From NCBI RefSeq assembly GCF_019175285.1, contig NC_056523.1, positions 125,283,692-125,347,691 of the forward strand: DNA of 64,000 nt. Direction: 5' to 3'. This document shows positions 1 to 12,100 of this stretch, one piece after another (position 1 is the stretch's first letter; every line of letters starts with the position of its first letter). This DNA comes from Sceloporus undulatus (taxonomy: Eukaryota > Chordata > Lepidosauria > Squamata > Phrynosomatidae). The translations under genes were made by a program, and so were the position numbers. Under the pieces are notes generated by a model, which was not told the DNA's origin, did not search any database, and worked only from the letters and a program-made list of their open reading frames with translations.

Positions 1-112
1 GCATTTTATTGATGTGTTTTGTATGTATTTTATTGGCTTGTAATCCTGCCTCGATCCATCTTGGGAGAGGCGGGAAAATATAAATAAAATTATTATTAGT
101 ATTATTATTATC
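1..112 (+). mobile_element. L2-like LINE 3' tail
   Basis: The sequence ends GCGGGAAAATATAAATAAAA followed by a degenerate (ATT)n run, the typical 3' terminus of L2/CR1-like LINEs in reptiles. Only the tail is in the window; the rest may lie to the left. Confidence 0.6.
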
Positions 113-282
113 AGATAATCCTCTACCTATTTACGCTTTCTCCCAGGTAAGTGTGTGAGACTGAAACCTGAATTATGAGGACTATATTTAACACTGATGG
201 TTTTATATTATAAACTATAATCTATATCAAAGCCTTATATACATGTATGTATGCACACACGAACACACACATACGTACTTAG

Positions 283-515
283 GCTCTTGCAGGCCTAAAT
301 ATTATGAAGCTACCAAATCCCATCTAATATTGGAAGCAGGGTCAGCCCTGATTAATACTTGGATGGGAAATCACCAAGGAACACCAGGTGTTGTAGGCCA
401 CATTTCAGAGGAACGCAATGCCAAAGCACTTGTGAATATTCCTTACCTAAGAAAATCCTACCAAATTCATAAGTCAACAGGCACAGCAAGCAACTCTTGC
501 CCCTATCTAACCCAT
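283..515 (+). mobile_element. 5S rRNA-derived SINE
   Basis: Bases about 290-403 align by eye with the 5S rRNA internal promoter region: GGAAGCAGGGTCAGCCCTG and TACTTGGATGGGAAATCACC, ending GGTGTTGTAGGCC. The body that follows (CCTAAGAAAATCCTACCAAA, then TAAGTCAACAGGCAC) matches a second, 5'-truncated copy near 39337-39442. This is a SINE3-type element, not a 5S gene, because of its many substitutions and SINE tail. Confidence 0.75.
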
Positions 516-989
516 CAAAAGAGAGTGTGATGGTAACACATGATATATGCCTGAGCACATGATGCAGCATGCGTGATGAAGCCATTTCTAGATTTGATGT
601 CTGCATGGGAGTTCACCTGAAATCATAACTTATGTTGCCATCCCATGAGAAAGGTGTCATATAAGTATAATAAAAAAACAACACTCAGTACATTTCTGTC
701 CCACCTTCCTTGCACTGTAGAACTCAAAGCATTGTATGTGAACACATGGTTCCCAGGAGCTTTCCCATCCAAACACTGATCACAATCCATGTCCCCAATT
801 TGGATGCAGGATGACTGCATTATATGTCTTCGGCTGACGCTAACTCAAGTACAAGGCCAGAGCATTTGCCAGAGAAGAATATGTGGAATGGGATAGAGCT
901 ACTTGAATTTGCTCAGTGAGAAACTTAATTTTGAGCATGTTGCTGCCTGGGGATGGGGAAGCTCAGTTATACCATGACTTGTAGACTTA

Positions 990-1311
990 GGCCCTGTACA
1001 GACTGACACTTTGTGCCAGCCTGGAGGTGGAGTTGGGGTGTTGCGTTCACATGATGCATACCCGACTCCACCCCCCAGGGTGCCATGCACCACTCTACAC
1101 GTTAAGTAGTGTCACGGTGCTCCTCCGGCGCTGCGTCCATATGACACAGCATCGAAGGAGCATTTCCTAGCCATGGCAACGCAGCTATGGTGCCCTTTCC
1201 AGGGCGCAAAAAGGAGCTACACCCTGGAAAGGCCGGATCGGGGCTGCGGCATGAGGTTGCCGCTGCCCTAATCCAGCTGAAATGGGGAGCTCCATGCCGC
1301 TGTACAGCCCC
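990..1311. mobile_element. GC-rich MITE, PIF/Harbinger-like, TTA target duplication
   Basis: Termini GGCCCTGTACAG and CTGTACAGCCCC form inverted repeats, and TTA flanks both sides (987-989 and 1312-1314), as expected for PIF/Harbinger target-site duplications. The interior is GC-rich with CTTTCCAGGGCGCAAAAAGG, also seen near 21174. There is no transposase, so it is non-autonomous. Confidence 0.65.
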
Positions 1312-2106
1312 TTACTAGCAGGTGGTTTGCCCCAGTTCTGTACAGAGACAATAGTTTGCTTCTTTGTGCTCTAAGATTTAAAGCACACATGGTGGCCCTA
1401 CCTAGTAGTCAGTGCCCATAGTGGTTAACAACCTACTTTTTAAGCAGGAGAGCGGGGCCACATTCTCACTGATAACAGCACTGTGCCCATGGCACACAAA
1501 AAGATTTTATCCACTCTGGCTGGAACTCTTTGCATGGCATACTGGTCAGCTGAACCATTCACCCAACATACAGATTGTATTTTGCTTTTAGACATATCAC
1601 AGCACATTCTTCTGAAATAGATTCATGTGTATGACACAACTTCTGATTGCCGCTTGGAAAGGGAAAATATCACAAAGCTACTTTACTCTTCAGGGTTAGA
1701 GCTGCTGGCTCTGTGTTATGTAGCAGATGGCTTTCCCAACTGTGCTGCTGAAGATCTTTCAGTCCTGAAAATGCAGACAGTTCAAGACCTACTGCCAGGG
1801 AGAGGGTTGATAGTGACTAGCCTGATCAGGAACACTGGGTGCTTTTACATGCCAAAAGATTTTTCTGGATCACTGCAGATTATACTTATAAGGCATGAGC
1901 ATAACTGGACCAGGTGAGTTATATCAGCTCGTGGAATGTGTGGTGGCAGGCTGCCTGCCTGCCACAGACATTGAGATTTAGGGAAGGAACACTGTATCTC
2001 CCATGTACCTGCTATTATGAAAGCCACTTAATTGGCATCAGTTTCCTCTTTACTCCACTTATTATCTTCCCAAAATACCAACATCTTAACACAAATGTAA
2101 CAGGTG

Positions 2107-2396
2107 TTGTTGTTGTGTGCCGTCAAGTAATTTCTGACTTCTGGTGACCCTAAGGTGGATTGAAACAAAGTTCCATCTGGCCCAACACCTTGTTTCCAAT
2201 TTATGACAACCCTATGGCTATCACACAGTTTTATTGGCAAGATTTGTTCAGTGGGGGGTTGCCTTTGCCTTTCTCTGAGGCTGAGAGTGTGTGACTTGCC
2301 CAAGGTCATCCAGTGGGTTTCCATGTCCAAGCCAGTGGTATCCCATTGTCCTAGTCCAACACTCAAACCATTACACCAAATGCCAGGTCCTCTCAA
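2107..2396 (-). mobile_element. tRNA-derived SINE
   Basis: Minus-strand copy of the lizard SINE: the (ACA)n-type tail is at about 2107 and the tRNA-like head with GTTTGAGTGTTGGACTA is at about 2380. It has a local duplication near the tail, where the GACCCTAAGG / GACAACCCTA segment appears twice. Confidence 0.8.
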
Positions 2397-2589
2397 GGAG
2401 AATTCTGGTTAGAGAACTTGTATCCCCCCAGATTTTGATGTACTACCCTTCTTCACCTGTTGGCCAGTGGCTCCTGACCCAGGGTCAGATCCCTCATTTT
2501 GCAATGAGTTTCCACTAGAACTCACTGTGGATAATTCTGACATTCCTCAGGTCCACACATTGCATTTATCTAATTGTAAGTATGACATA

Positions 2590-2981
2590 GTAGTTTAAGT
2601 GTTGGACTATGACTCTGGAGACCAGGGTTCAATTCCCAGCTCAGCCATAAATAAATAATAAAACTTTTATTTATACCCTGCTTTTTGTTAAAACAATCAA
2701 AGCGTCTTACAACAGTTAAAATAGTACATCCATATATAAAAATTATCCCCCCTTAAAAAAGATTAAACAATATAAGATTTAAAATTACATAACTATTAAA
2801 AACCAATAATAAAATAATAATAAAAGCCATGAAACCCCCCCGGGTGACTATGGGCAAGTCACATGCTTTCAGCCTCAGGGGAAGGCAATGGCAAACCTCT
2901 TCTAAACAAATCTTGCCAAGAAAACCCCATGATAGCCTTAGAGGTGTCATAAATTGGAAGCAACGTGAAGGCACACAACAT
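2590..2981 (+). mobile_element. tRNA-derived SINE split by a LINE tail
   Basis: The head (GTGTTGGACTATGACTCTGG, B-box-like GGTTCAATTCCC) lies at 2590-2648 and the body resumes at 2825 with GGGTGACTATGGGCAAGTCA through GAAGGCACACAAC. Between them, 2649-2824 is an AT-rich minus-strand LINE 3' end flanked by AGCCAT on both sides (2643-2648 and 2825-2830). Confidence 0.75.
2649..2824 (-). mobile_element. L2/CR1-like LINE 3' end inserted in a SINE
   Basis: Read on the minus strand it ends AAGCAGGGTATAAATAAAAG then TTTTATTATTTATTT, the LINE 3' terminus pattern also seen at the left edge of the window. It is heavily 5'-truncated, with AGCCAT repeated at both borders. Confidence 0.6.
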
Positions 2982-3121
2982 ACATAGGCTTAAGAATAAC
3001 CAGGTTCACTCAAATCATCTATGGCTGGGGTAGGAATCAGCCCAGCAGATGTTGGCCTGCAATGCACAGTTATTCACAAGTGGCCATGTTAGCTAGAGCT
3101 CAGGAGTTAGCCTGATATCTC

Positions 3122-3160
3122 TTGTTGTTGTGTGCCTTCAAGTTGTTTCCAGTCTAGGGC
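3122..3160 (-). mobile_element. tRNA-derived SINE, tail fragment
   Basis: Only the 3' part remains (GTTGTTGTGTGCCTTCAAGT on the plus strand, the reverse of the SINE tail). Confidence 0.55.
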
Positions 3161-3165
3161 CATAT

Positions 3166-5404
3166 AATTCCCATCCCCGTCCAAGGAAGACTGGCCCTTG
3201 CAGATGACTACTAAAGAGAAAGAGGATGGGAACAGAGAAAGGAATGTGTTTAGCACAGTAAGGTGGGGCTAGTGGGCTTGATGGGCCATTAACCAGATCT
3301 GGGCAAAGAGCTGTTTGACTGCTGGCCAGAGAATTGCTGTGGGATGGCTCTCTCGCACAACTGGGTTGGAAAAGCTGATTTTGCTGTTAGATGAAGCATC
3401 ACATCAGTTCTCAGAAGTAGATGAATTATTGTGTGCTGTATCTAGCCAGCTCAATTGAGTTATTCAAATGTGAGCAGTGACTCAGTTGTCAGGCAGGATA
3501 GGACAACAAACATCCTTCAAGTGATTATAGCAAATGCAAGCCCCTCACAGATCTGTAGTGCTTCAAAGTGTTCTTTGGATGGGAAGTGAATGCGTGTGAT
3601 GGAACTGGTATATATACCACACTTTTCTGTACATTCAGCTCTTTCCCTCTTGCCTGCACCATTGGAAAGAAAGAGATTAAAGAATTAACTTCAGCAAATC
3701 ACAAAGCTTGTGACTGAGTTTGATTTTTAAAAAGCCAATAGCTGTTAGTTGCAATAGTTAACGGGTACCCCCACCAGTACAACAGAAGGTACACTCTTTG
3801 AACTATTATTAAGGACATACAAATAGGAATAACTGCTGTCCCCTTCTTCTTTTAGAATACCCAGGTTAATTTGCCTAGCCACAAATGGAAATCAAGGTGT
3901 CGGGCCAGTGGAACTTTGTTTCAATCCAGCTGGGCTCTTATTTCATAAACAGCCATCTCCTCCCTCACTTATACCCATCCACAGATAGAACATGACACCC
4001 TACCCACTATATTAAACAACTCCTTTTGTACTGATCCAGCAAGTAGATTCACCTAGCCTTTAAAAACTCTTTAGAACAGCAAAATGAGCATGGCCCTTGC
4101 AGATTCGCATTTAATTTACTTTCACCCAATTCTCTCCAAGGATAACCCTGTAATGTCAGGCTGCATGCTCCCCCATTAACATAATACACGTTTGGCACCA
4201 ACCACACAGCCCATTCCTTCATACCCTGCCACAGGATTACCTTCTGCTTCACTCCTTAGAGATAGGATGTTGTACTATTAGTGGTGGTGATTTTATGTGC
4301 CCTTATTAGAGCAAAAAGATTTTACTCTCCAATGCTGGAAAGACAAATACCATCCTTTGTTCAGTGGTCAGTGTATCTTACCTTAGTATGACACACAAAT
4401 ATCTTACAGATGCCAATGCCCGGCAGGGTTTTTGTAGTTATAACATTTTGTTAATTTATAGCTTTGCCTATGACTACAACTCCTTATTTTTTTCTAGTCC
4501 CCTTCCCCCCCCCCCCCCCATGTCTCCCTCCCTTTATATTTGCTTTTAGAAATGTGTTATTGTTTTGGGAAAATAGAGTCTGGTTGTGCTGAAGAATACC
4601 TGCTGCATCCTTGAAGCATGTACATATACATTTCCAGCCAGCCATCATCAAGGTATGAGAAGATGGTGATTTCCTATGACATAATGGCTATAGACAGAAA
4701 AAAAAAATCCCCCCACAAATTCTCTAGGCCTTTATTCCTTTGGGCTCCAAGTATAAGACCACAGTTGACCACAGTCAAAATAGATGAGAGGGATATATGT
4801 AGCACAGTCAAATGGCGATTACTTTATCTCCAGACCAAAAATGGTCAGAAGAGACCTTCAGTAAGTCCTCCTCCCATCCTAGTCTTTCCATTCTCTTGGT
4901 AGAAATGGAGCAACAGCAGTTGTACCTGCAGCAGGAATAGCAAAGCTTTTGATTCTACACTGGTTAAAAGGCATTGTTCTCATCTCTCAAGCTAAATACC
5001 ACAAAAGGTATTTGCACAGCCAACTTTACGGACTTGTATATATGGTAGGAATCTTCAGTTCATGCTTATCTCCTGGGGATCATCTGCCACTTGCAGAAGT
5101 GGGGCCACAGCCTCCTCCAAGGAAATACTATTATATCTTTTATTTCTGTTCTTTAAAACACAAGTAGGGGACTGGAATGAGACCAAGTTCAATTGCTGAG
5201 TGAAAAATAAAACAAAGACAGCACCGCACATCATAAATACTTTAGAGCAATGCTACTTAAAGTGATTGTCCCTAGAATGCTGACAGTTCTTGGCAAGTTT
5301 CCAGGAAAGAAACAATTGTAGCCAGTATGCACAAATATAGTGCCAATCCCTCGACTCCCTTGGAACAAAAATAATTACAGGTCCCTTACATAAGACATAG
5401 AGAA
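3166..5404. other. unique-looking intergenic stretch
   Basis: No gene or recognisable repeat was seen. It contains a run of 15 Cs at 4505-4519. The small open frames here have no recognisable protein features. Confidence 0.5.
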
Positions 5405-5615
5405 CCAGCATAGTGGTTTGAGTGTTGGACTAAGACTCTGGAGACCAGGGTTTGATTCCCAGCTCAACCCTAAAACTGACTGGGTGACCTTGGGCAAGTC
5501 ATATGCTCTCAGCCTGAGGGGAAGGCAATGGCAAACATCTTCTGAACAAATATTGCCAAGAAAACTCTAATAGGATCGCCATAAGTTGGAAACTACTTGA
5601 AGGCACACAACAGCA
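5405..5615 (+). mobile_element. tRNA-derived SINE, full length
   Basis: Complete copy from the tRNA-like head (TAGTGGTTTGAGTGTTGGAC) through GGGTGACCTTGGGCAAGTCA and GGGGAAGGCAATGGCAAAC to the tail CTTGAAGGCACACAACAGCA. Pol III A- and B-box-like segments are recognisable. Confidence 0.85.
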
Positions 5616-7019
5616 AAGCAATGCTTTATAGGAAGCATCACTCAAAGTTCTTTCACATGCAACAAGCTCAGAACAGAACATTTTAGAGGTTAGCTGCACT
5701 AAAACACAAGGTGCAGGCCTGTAGCTGAGGCATGGACAGGTAAGGGATGCTGCTCCTGGTTTCAGGCAGCAATCCCGGACCCTTGACACTACCAATTACA
5801 TAATTAAAGTGGTCCCAGACGTCCTGTACTGCACTGATTTCATAATGTGTGGGGAAAAAGTTCAGTTGGCACAATGGCCTTAAAGAGGCTCAGTCTGGAC
5901 CTGAAGGCAGGCTAATCACTGTGTGCATCCTGAGGGGGGACACACTTGCTGGCCTCTTTCCCCTCATTGTTTGTGCTCTGATTCTCTTGGGGGGAAACCT
6001 CTCATTTCCTAGCCCCAACTCAATTGGCAGGATCGTGTGTTTCTTCCTGCTTGTTGTTTGCACCTCAGGGACACAACTGTGACAGTGAACCCACCCCAGT
6101 ATCTGAGACAGGAAGTCTGAGATCCATGTTTCTCACAGTCGCCACTGAGGATGGGATGGTGCAGTGGATGCAGTACAGGCTGAGCTACTGAAACATGCTC
6201 TAAGCATTGCTGCACTTTCCCAAAAGTGTGGGACTCCAAAGCCACTCCAGCATCTCCTGGCTAATCCTTTCCTTTTATTCGATTGGGGAGGGGGATGTTA
6301 GTATGAACCAGAGAAGAAGATAGAGCTACCTCCTTTTGCCAGCACATGATCTGCACATGGGACAGGACACTCAAATGAACAATAGCTATGCAGAATCTTC
6401 TGAATGCTTATTACAATGAAATTACTAGCTCCACATAATGCAGAACCTGGTTCTGCTTCACAGACAACGCCCTTTTACAATCCAACACTCAGCAAGTGAA
6501 ACCTATCTATTTATCTTTGGACTGCTCCACACAGAGATTTACATGTATTTGTGCCAAGATGACATACTGTAAACAGGAACTGCAGAGGCCCCCTGTTCAA
6601 TCCCTGCTACATAAAAGTAGAGATGCAAAGACTGAAGAAGGGCAACTCTCTCCCCCACAAAATCAGACAGAAGCTCCCACTAACTTTTTCCAAGCTTTCA
6701 CATCTCTAGTCAAGAGGCAGTCTTCTGCCAACCCAGGAGCACACATATTCCATACTAAAGCTTTGCTAGCATTCACATTAACAGGGCACAAGGGACAGCA
6801 ATTCATTCAGATGTTCCAATCTCTCCTTGAGGCACACAGTGCATAGGGTGGTGTTGCACCCTCTGCATTTCTACCATCAGGTCATGGTCCTAGGTTTCTC
6901 ATACTCCTCACGTATAAAAGTCTGTTTGTGTCAGAGGATCAGGATAGAAGGAAGGTGGATAGAACACCATCTGTTAAGGATATGCCCCACCCCCGCCCCC
7001 CGCTATGCACACACACACT
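5616..7019. other. intergenic stretch beyond GIPC1
   Basis: No protein feature was recognised. A minus-strand AATAAA (6279-6274) is the nearest canonical poly(A) signal downstream of the GIPC1 stop, about 2.7 kb away. In mammals PTGER1 and PKN1 follow here; neither was recognised. Confidence 0.45.
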
Positions 7020-9019
7020 AAAGGACACATGTACATGGAATTTAGTAGTGTCAATATATTTTATCTTAAAGATGCTTTACATGTAGAATACAAAAATACT
7101 TCCTAAGGAGGGCCTGGTGCCCAACCTACCCCAAAGGCTTCTGGTGCCAGGGTGCAGCAGATTGGCCAAGGCTTGGCAAAAGCATGGCCCTTTCTGAGTT
7201 TTGCAACATGGGTTCCAGAGGGCAACAAGGTTCCACATCCTCTCTGGGATTTGTGTCTTAGAGATACAGTAGGTGAACTAGGGCTAAAGTATAAAAGAGA
7301 ATGGACTCTCTCAGCTCCCAGGGGTCACCAGCTGCTGCCTGAACTACAGTACTGGGATACAGCACAGGGTAGAGACCCAGTGTTCAGGAGTGTGTTGGGG
7401 GGGGTGTGTCAGTGAGAGGGTATAAATAATTTAACAGACACAGCATTGCAAACATTAACTGGGAGGTAGGTCAGTATGACAAAAGGGACAGATCAGTCAA
7501 GACAGGCTTTGACAAGGACATCATGTCCAACTCTAGACGGTAAGGGGAGCTTTCTGCTGCTGCTCTTGGAATATGCCTCTGAATGCTGATGCAAAACACC
7601 CTGACCCTAAAACCAGTTCAGCAGGAGAATACTCTCAAGTTATAGATGAAGGAAACACCACTTGTTTAAGAGCCTCCACATGGGTTCATCCCCTGAGAGA
7701 GAACATGGGACAGTCTTTGCACTACCATACAGCATGAATTGCCTGATGTTAGAAGCCCTGCACAGATTTGAGGGGAGTAGTGACCGGAAGCCATGTATGG
7801 CTCTGGAAGAGTGTCAGGGTGTGATTCCATTTAGATGGCAGGATAAACCAGAGCCATCCAGAGTGAGGGGAAAGAACCTGCGCCTGGGTGTGAAGTCTTA
7901 GATCAAACCTATTGTCCACAACTGACAGCTGTGTTGTGGCCTGTAGTCATACCCAGGGCAAAGGACACTGGTGAACAATGATCAAGATGGATCCCAGCCC
8001 AATGGCTGATGACAGAACAAAGGAACAGATGGAGAAGCAAGCTCAAGTGTTGCCAGTTATGGCGTGCAACCAGTAGTTGCAAGTCAAGTGGAAACTCTGG
8101 TACTTAGTTGCACAGATCTTATACACAAAAGAGGGGGACACCTTTCTGGGACATAGGAAAAGTGTATTTCCTCCCCCAGTTTTTTTTTAAACTGTATTTT
8201 ATGGCTGATAATTTGTTTGGGGGGTGGGGACCATGGTATCTGCTGGCTAAGGCCTATGAAAGCTGAAAGGCTCAAAAAGTTATCAAACTAGGGAGATGGT
8301 CCCTAAAGGAATTCACAAATGTGTGAAGGGGGGGGGGGGGGGAGACATGGAGAGACAATCACCCTGATTAGGGAACTTGGCCCAATGTGAGAAAACAAAC
8401 TTACCAATACGATTCACATACCAAAGTGAATAGAGGGGGACTAGCAGAAGATGTTCCTGCTGGTAAAAAGGCATGGACTGTACCCACTAAGGATTTAGTC
8501 CTCTTAGAGCAGATATGCATGACTAGGACTTTTGTTATAACGCCTCTCCCCCCCCCCCCATTTATGCAGGGTGTCAGAGGTCAAGCCCACTCCTACCCCA
8601 TCCATCTCTCATGTGGTGCTCTGAGATTCCCTAGAATAACTCACTATCAGGCTACCTAGACCCACATCTCATCCAGGTTAAAAGTAAACTGGGAATTAGG
8701 TTCAGCCTCCCCATCTATAAGAACAGTGAACTGTGAGAGTTGAATTGGACAAGGAAACTGACAGCACACACATCTGGTTGACTACAGCCTCCATGAACTT
8801 CAGGAGTGGCAAGGTATCAGGAAAGAGCAGCAGATTCTGGCCCCAGTTCACATTATGCTGCAGTCACTGATGCAGTTTACTTATTGCTCTTGGAGCTGTC
8901 CAGCCCCTATGGAGAAAAGGTGGGCAGCCTTGCATCAAAGGGAGGGAACAGTGGTGCGCCAGGCCTGCCAGCGGCCTGCCCAATGGTCCTGCCTGCAGGG
9001 TTCAGAAGAGCGCAGAGTC
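7020..9019 (-). other. possible GIPC1 3' UTR, end not fixed
   Basis: The 2 kb beyond the GIPC1 stop contain no repeat I recognise apart from G and C homopolymers (15 Gs at 8328-8342). That is compatible with a 3' UTR. No clear AATAAA lies close to the stop on the minus strand. A weak AATATA-like signal lies near 7045-7060, and a canonical AATAAA lies at 6279-6274. The end of the transcript cannot be set from sequence alone. Confidence 0.35.
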
Positions 9020-9171
9020 CTAGTAGCGCCCAACCTTGGCATCACCAATGGCTCCCCAGACATCAAAGACAAATTCGTCAGGGAAGGCAAAGTCACCCAG
9101 CTGCTCATCCAGGGCTTCAGCAAACTCATCAGGATTCTGCTTGTCCTTGCCCAGTTCCACCATGGTAGCAG
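9020..9171 (-). CDS. GIPC1: GIPC1 sixth coding exon (GH2 end and stop)
   Basis: It starts in the Ala-282 codon after a tatag acceptor, encodes [17 protein letters not shown] through [17 protein letters not shown], and stops with TAG at 9022-9020. The open frame continues past the acceptor into the intron, but the splice phase with exon five sets the true border at 9171. Confidence 0.95.
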
Positions 9172-12100
9172 CTATAGTGAAGAAAAAGTCATAGACTAGC
9201 ATTAGTTCAGCCTCCAACTTCACCCCCAATAATTAATCTGCCTTACCCAAGTCCCATCTTGCAAACATAGGTAAAATCTCACATTGGTTTCCATGTCTAA
9301 GAAAGAGCACAGGAAGTATAAAGAAGCTTTGCAGACCAAGGGTAAATGCCATCACTTATAGGGACAATCCTAACTAAGGGCTTGTCTACACAGGTCAACA
9401 TGGGTTTCCCCCACCCTCACCATCACCTGTCTTCATGATGCAGAGGTAAAGCCCCAATTCAACTGTGAACTGTCTTCACAACATAAATCCAGTTTTTCAT
9501 CAAATCTGGCCTCCCCTTACTTTAAACAGTCTTACCTTTTGCTCCAGATTAAAATCTGGATCACTTCTGAGCAATGCCAGGTAGCTATTTATACATGTCC
9601 TGCTGTGTCATCTGGCGCCATCACCACTGGTGTGAGTTGCTCCCTCTGAGATCACAACAAGGTGTCCAGTCATGTAATCAATGCTGGGCACCTTGTTCTT
9701 GACCTCAGAGGGAGCAACTCACACCAGTAATGGTGGTGCCAGGAGGCACAGCAGGATGCATGTGTAGACAGTTGCCCAGCATCACTCTGGAATGCAGAGG
9801 GGGGGGGGGGGGGGGAGATTTGGGGCAGCTCTGGGGCCAGAATACTCTGGGAGCAGCCCAGAGTACTCTGAATGGTGTAGACCCACCCTAGGTCATCCAC
9901 AGTTTCTTCAAATTTTCAGTGGTTTAGCTTGCAGGTGAATGAATGGAAGGAGCAGCAACTCACCTAACTCTGTGTCACGGATTCCCATGTAGCTCTCCAG
10001 AAGGTCATCAACCTTTTCAATGGCCTTTTCTTCAAAAGCAGATGGCTGCAAAGGAGACAACTACTATTAGAGAAGCAGCAGAAACACTTATTTTTCTCTG
10101 CATGAACTGACAAGACCATTCCTGACGTCTACAAGCAGTGACAGGGCTAATGCAGGGGAAAGTGGCTGCAATATAGCTGAAGTAAGTGTGCATGTTGTGT
10201 TCTAAAGTTGGGGAAAACGTCTTGGGTTTAGGTGGAGCTCAGCAACTTGAGAAACAATGTGATGGGGCAAGGGAGGGTTCTGATCTGAAGGTCCACAAAG
10301 ACATACTATCATTATCATTAATTCCATACCCTCAACCAGTCAGTGCCTGTTTATGCTTACTATCAATCCTCTTCTCTCTATTTCAGAGGCACAAATGTGA
10401 GGATGTTTGGAGGAGATGAACCACAGAACAGTGAAGGTGAGCAGAAACAAAATAAAGACCTGCTTCTTTTCACCTACAATAAATACAGTGAAAGTGAGAA
10501 CTCAAAGGAGGGAGTTAAAGCTGCCAGGCATACTGCGCAGGTGGGGCAGGTGGTCACAAATCAGTATAAGGACACTGATTTGTGACCACCTGCCCCACCT
10601 GCCCCACCCATTTGTGGAAGGAAACTGAGTCCTGGTTCTTGACCAGGGCTACTTAGCTTCGTCACAGACATGGCTGGGCTTGTTAAGTTCATACCTGTTC
10701 CTCCACAGTGGCTGGCCCTTTGGCTCGAAGCCGTAGAGTTCCTCTCCCTGTGCCAAGCTGAGCACTCCCACTGTGTTTGCCTCCTGCAGACCTCTGACTG
10801 ATCATATCTGGAATACAGAAAAAAAAAAGACCTCTTGAATTCTTGCTGACTTGCACACTGGTGGCCTGGGTTAGAAACAAGGCCCAAAAGGAGTTATTTG
10901 CTCTGTTTGAAAAAAGCTCCCTTTGCTGACACCCAGCCATACCTAACCTGTTGTGGGCTCGTTGTATACACTGATTATATGCAGTTTTCAACCTGAATCA
11001 TGCCACTGATGATCCATATTAACAAGGATTAAAGTAGTATACCCAAAGAATATGGATGGATAAATATGTGTACATGCATTAGCCCCCCCCCCCCCGATTT
11101 GTCTAGGATTAACATACATTCAAACAGTCATGAGTACAGGCTGTCAGAATACCAAAATAGGACCATCCCAACAGTCCAAAACCCAAACAAGTAACACCAA
11201 ACCATTTAATACCAAATATAAGACTTTAACAGTAATGAACTTGTCTCCAAAGATGAATTGTGGACTAGTAACTTGTTAAACTTGGACAAGTAACTTGGGA
11301 CTAATAATTTGTAATGGTCAATTCTCAAAATGATCCCCAATTATTTATACTTTTTACATTTGTTCATAAACAATCTGTAGTAAGATGTGAACAGTGAGTA
11401 GAGATATCTTGTAGCACCTTTGAGACTAACTGAGAGAAAGAGGTTGGCAGCATAAACTTTCGTAGACTTAAGTCTACTTCTCCAAATGTGAATAATGGGG
11501 CAATTGAGTTTGCCAGTGATACCCAACTATTTAGTGTTGTTGTTAACTGCCCTCAGGTCAACTTTGAACTCTGGCAACCCTGTGAATGAGGCATCTTCAA
11601 GACACCCTATCCTCAACAACCTGCTCAGTTCCTGCAGATTTAGGGTCATGCTCTCTTTGACTGAGTCTGTCAACTTGGTGTGTTGCCTTCCTCTATTTCT
11701 ACTGCCTGCTATCTTTCCAAGCATTATTTGTCTTTTCTAGTGAGTCATGTCTTCTCATGATGTGTTCAAAGAATGACAGCCTCAGTTTAGTCATCCTGGC
11801 TTCTAGGAAAACTTCAGATCTGATTTGCTCTTGTACCTGTTTGTCTTTTTAGCTGTCCACAGTATCCACAGAACTCTTCTCTAGCTCCACATGTCAAATG
11901 AATTGATTTTCTTTTTATCAGGTTTCTTTACCACTCAACTCTCACATCCATCCATCATCATCATCATCATCATCATCGTTTACTTCTATAGCGCTGTAAA
12001 TGTAGACAGCACTGTACATACATAGTGATAGGAAATATGATGGCATGAACAATCCCTCTTTAGTGTTCAGTTGTGTATCCTTACACTTCAGGATTGTGCC

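Noticed and set aside
290-403. A working 5S rRNA gene
   Set aside because: Too many substitutions in the conserved core, and it is joined to a SINE body that recurs elsewhere.
243-530. 95-codon open frame over the 5S-like SINE
   Set aside because: It overlaps the 5S-derived SINE and has no protein features.
1-9000. PTGER1 or PKN1, the usual neighbours of GIPC1 in mammals
   Set aside because: No seven-helix receptor or kinase residues were seen in any frame.
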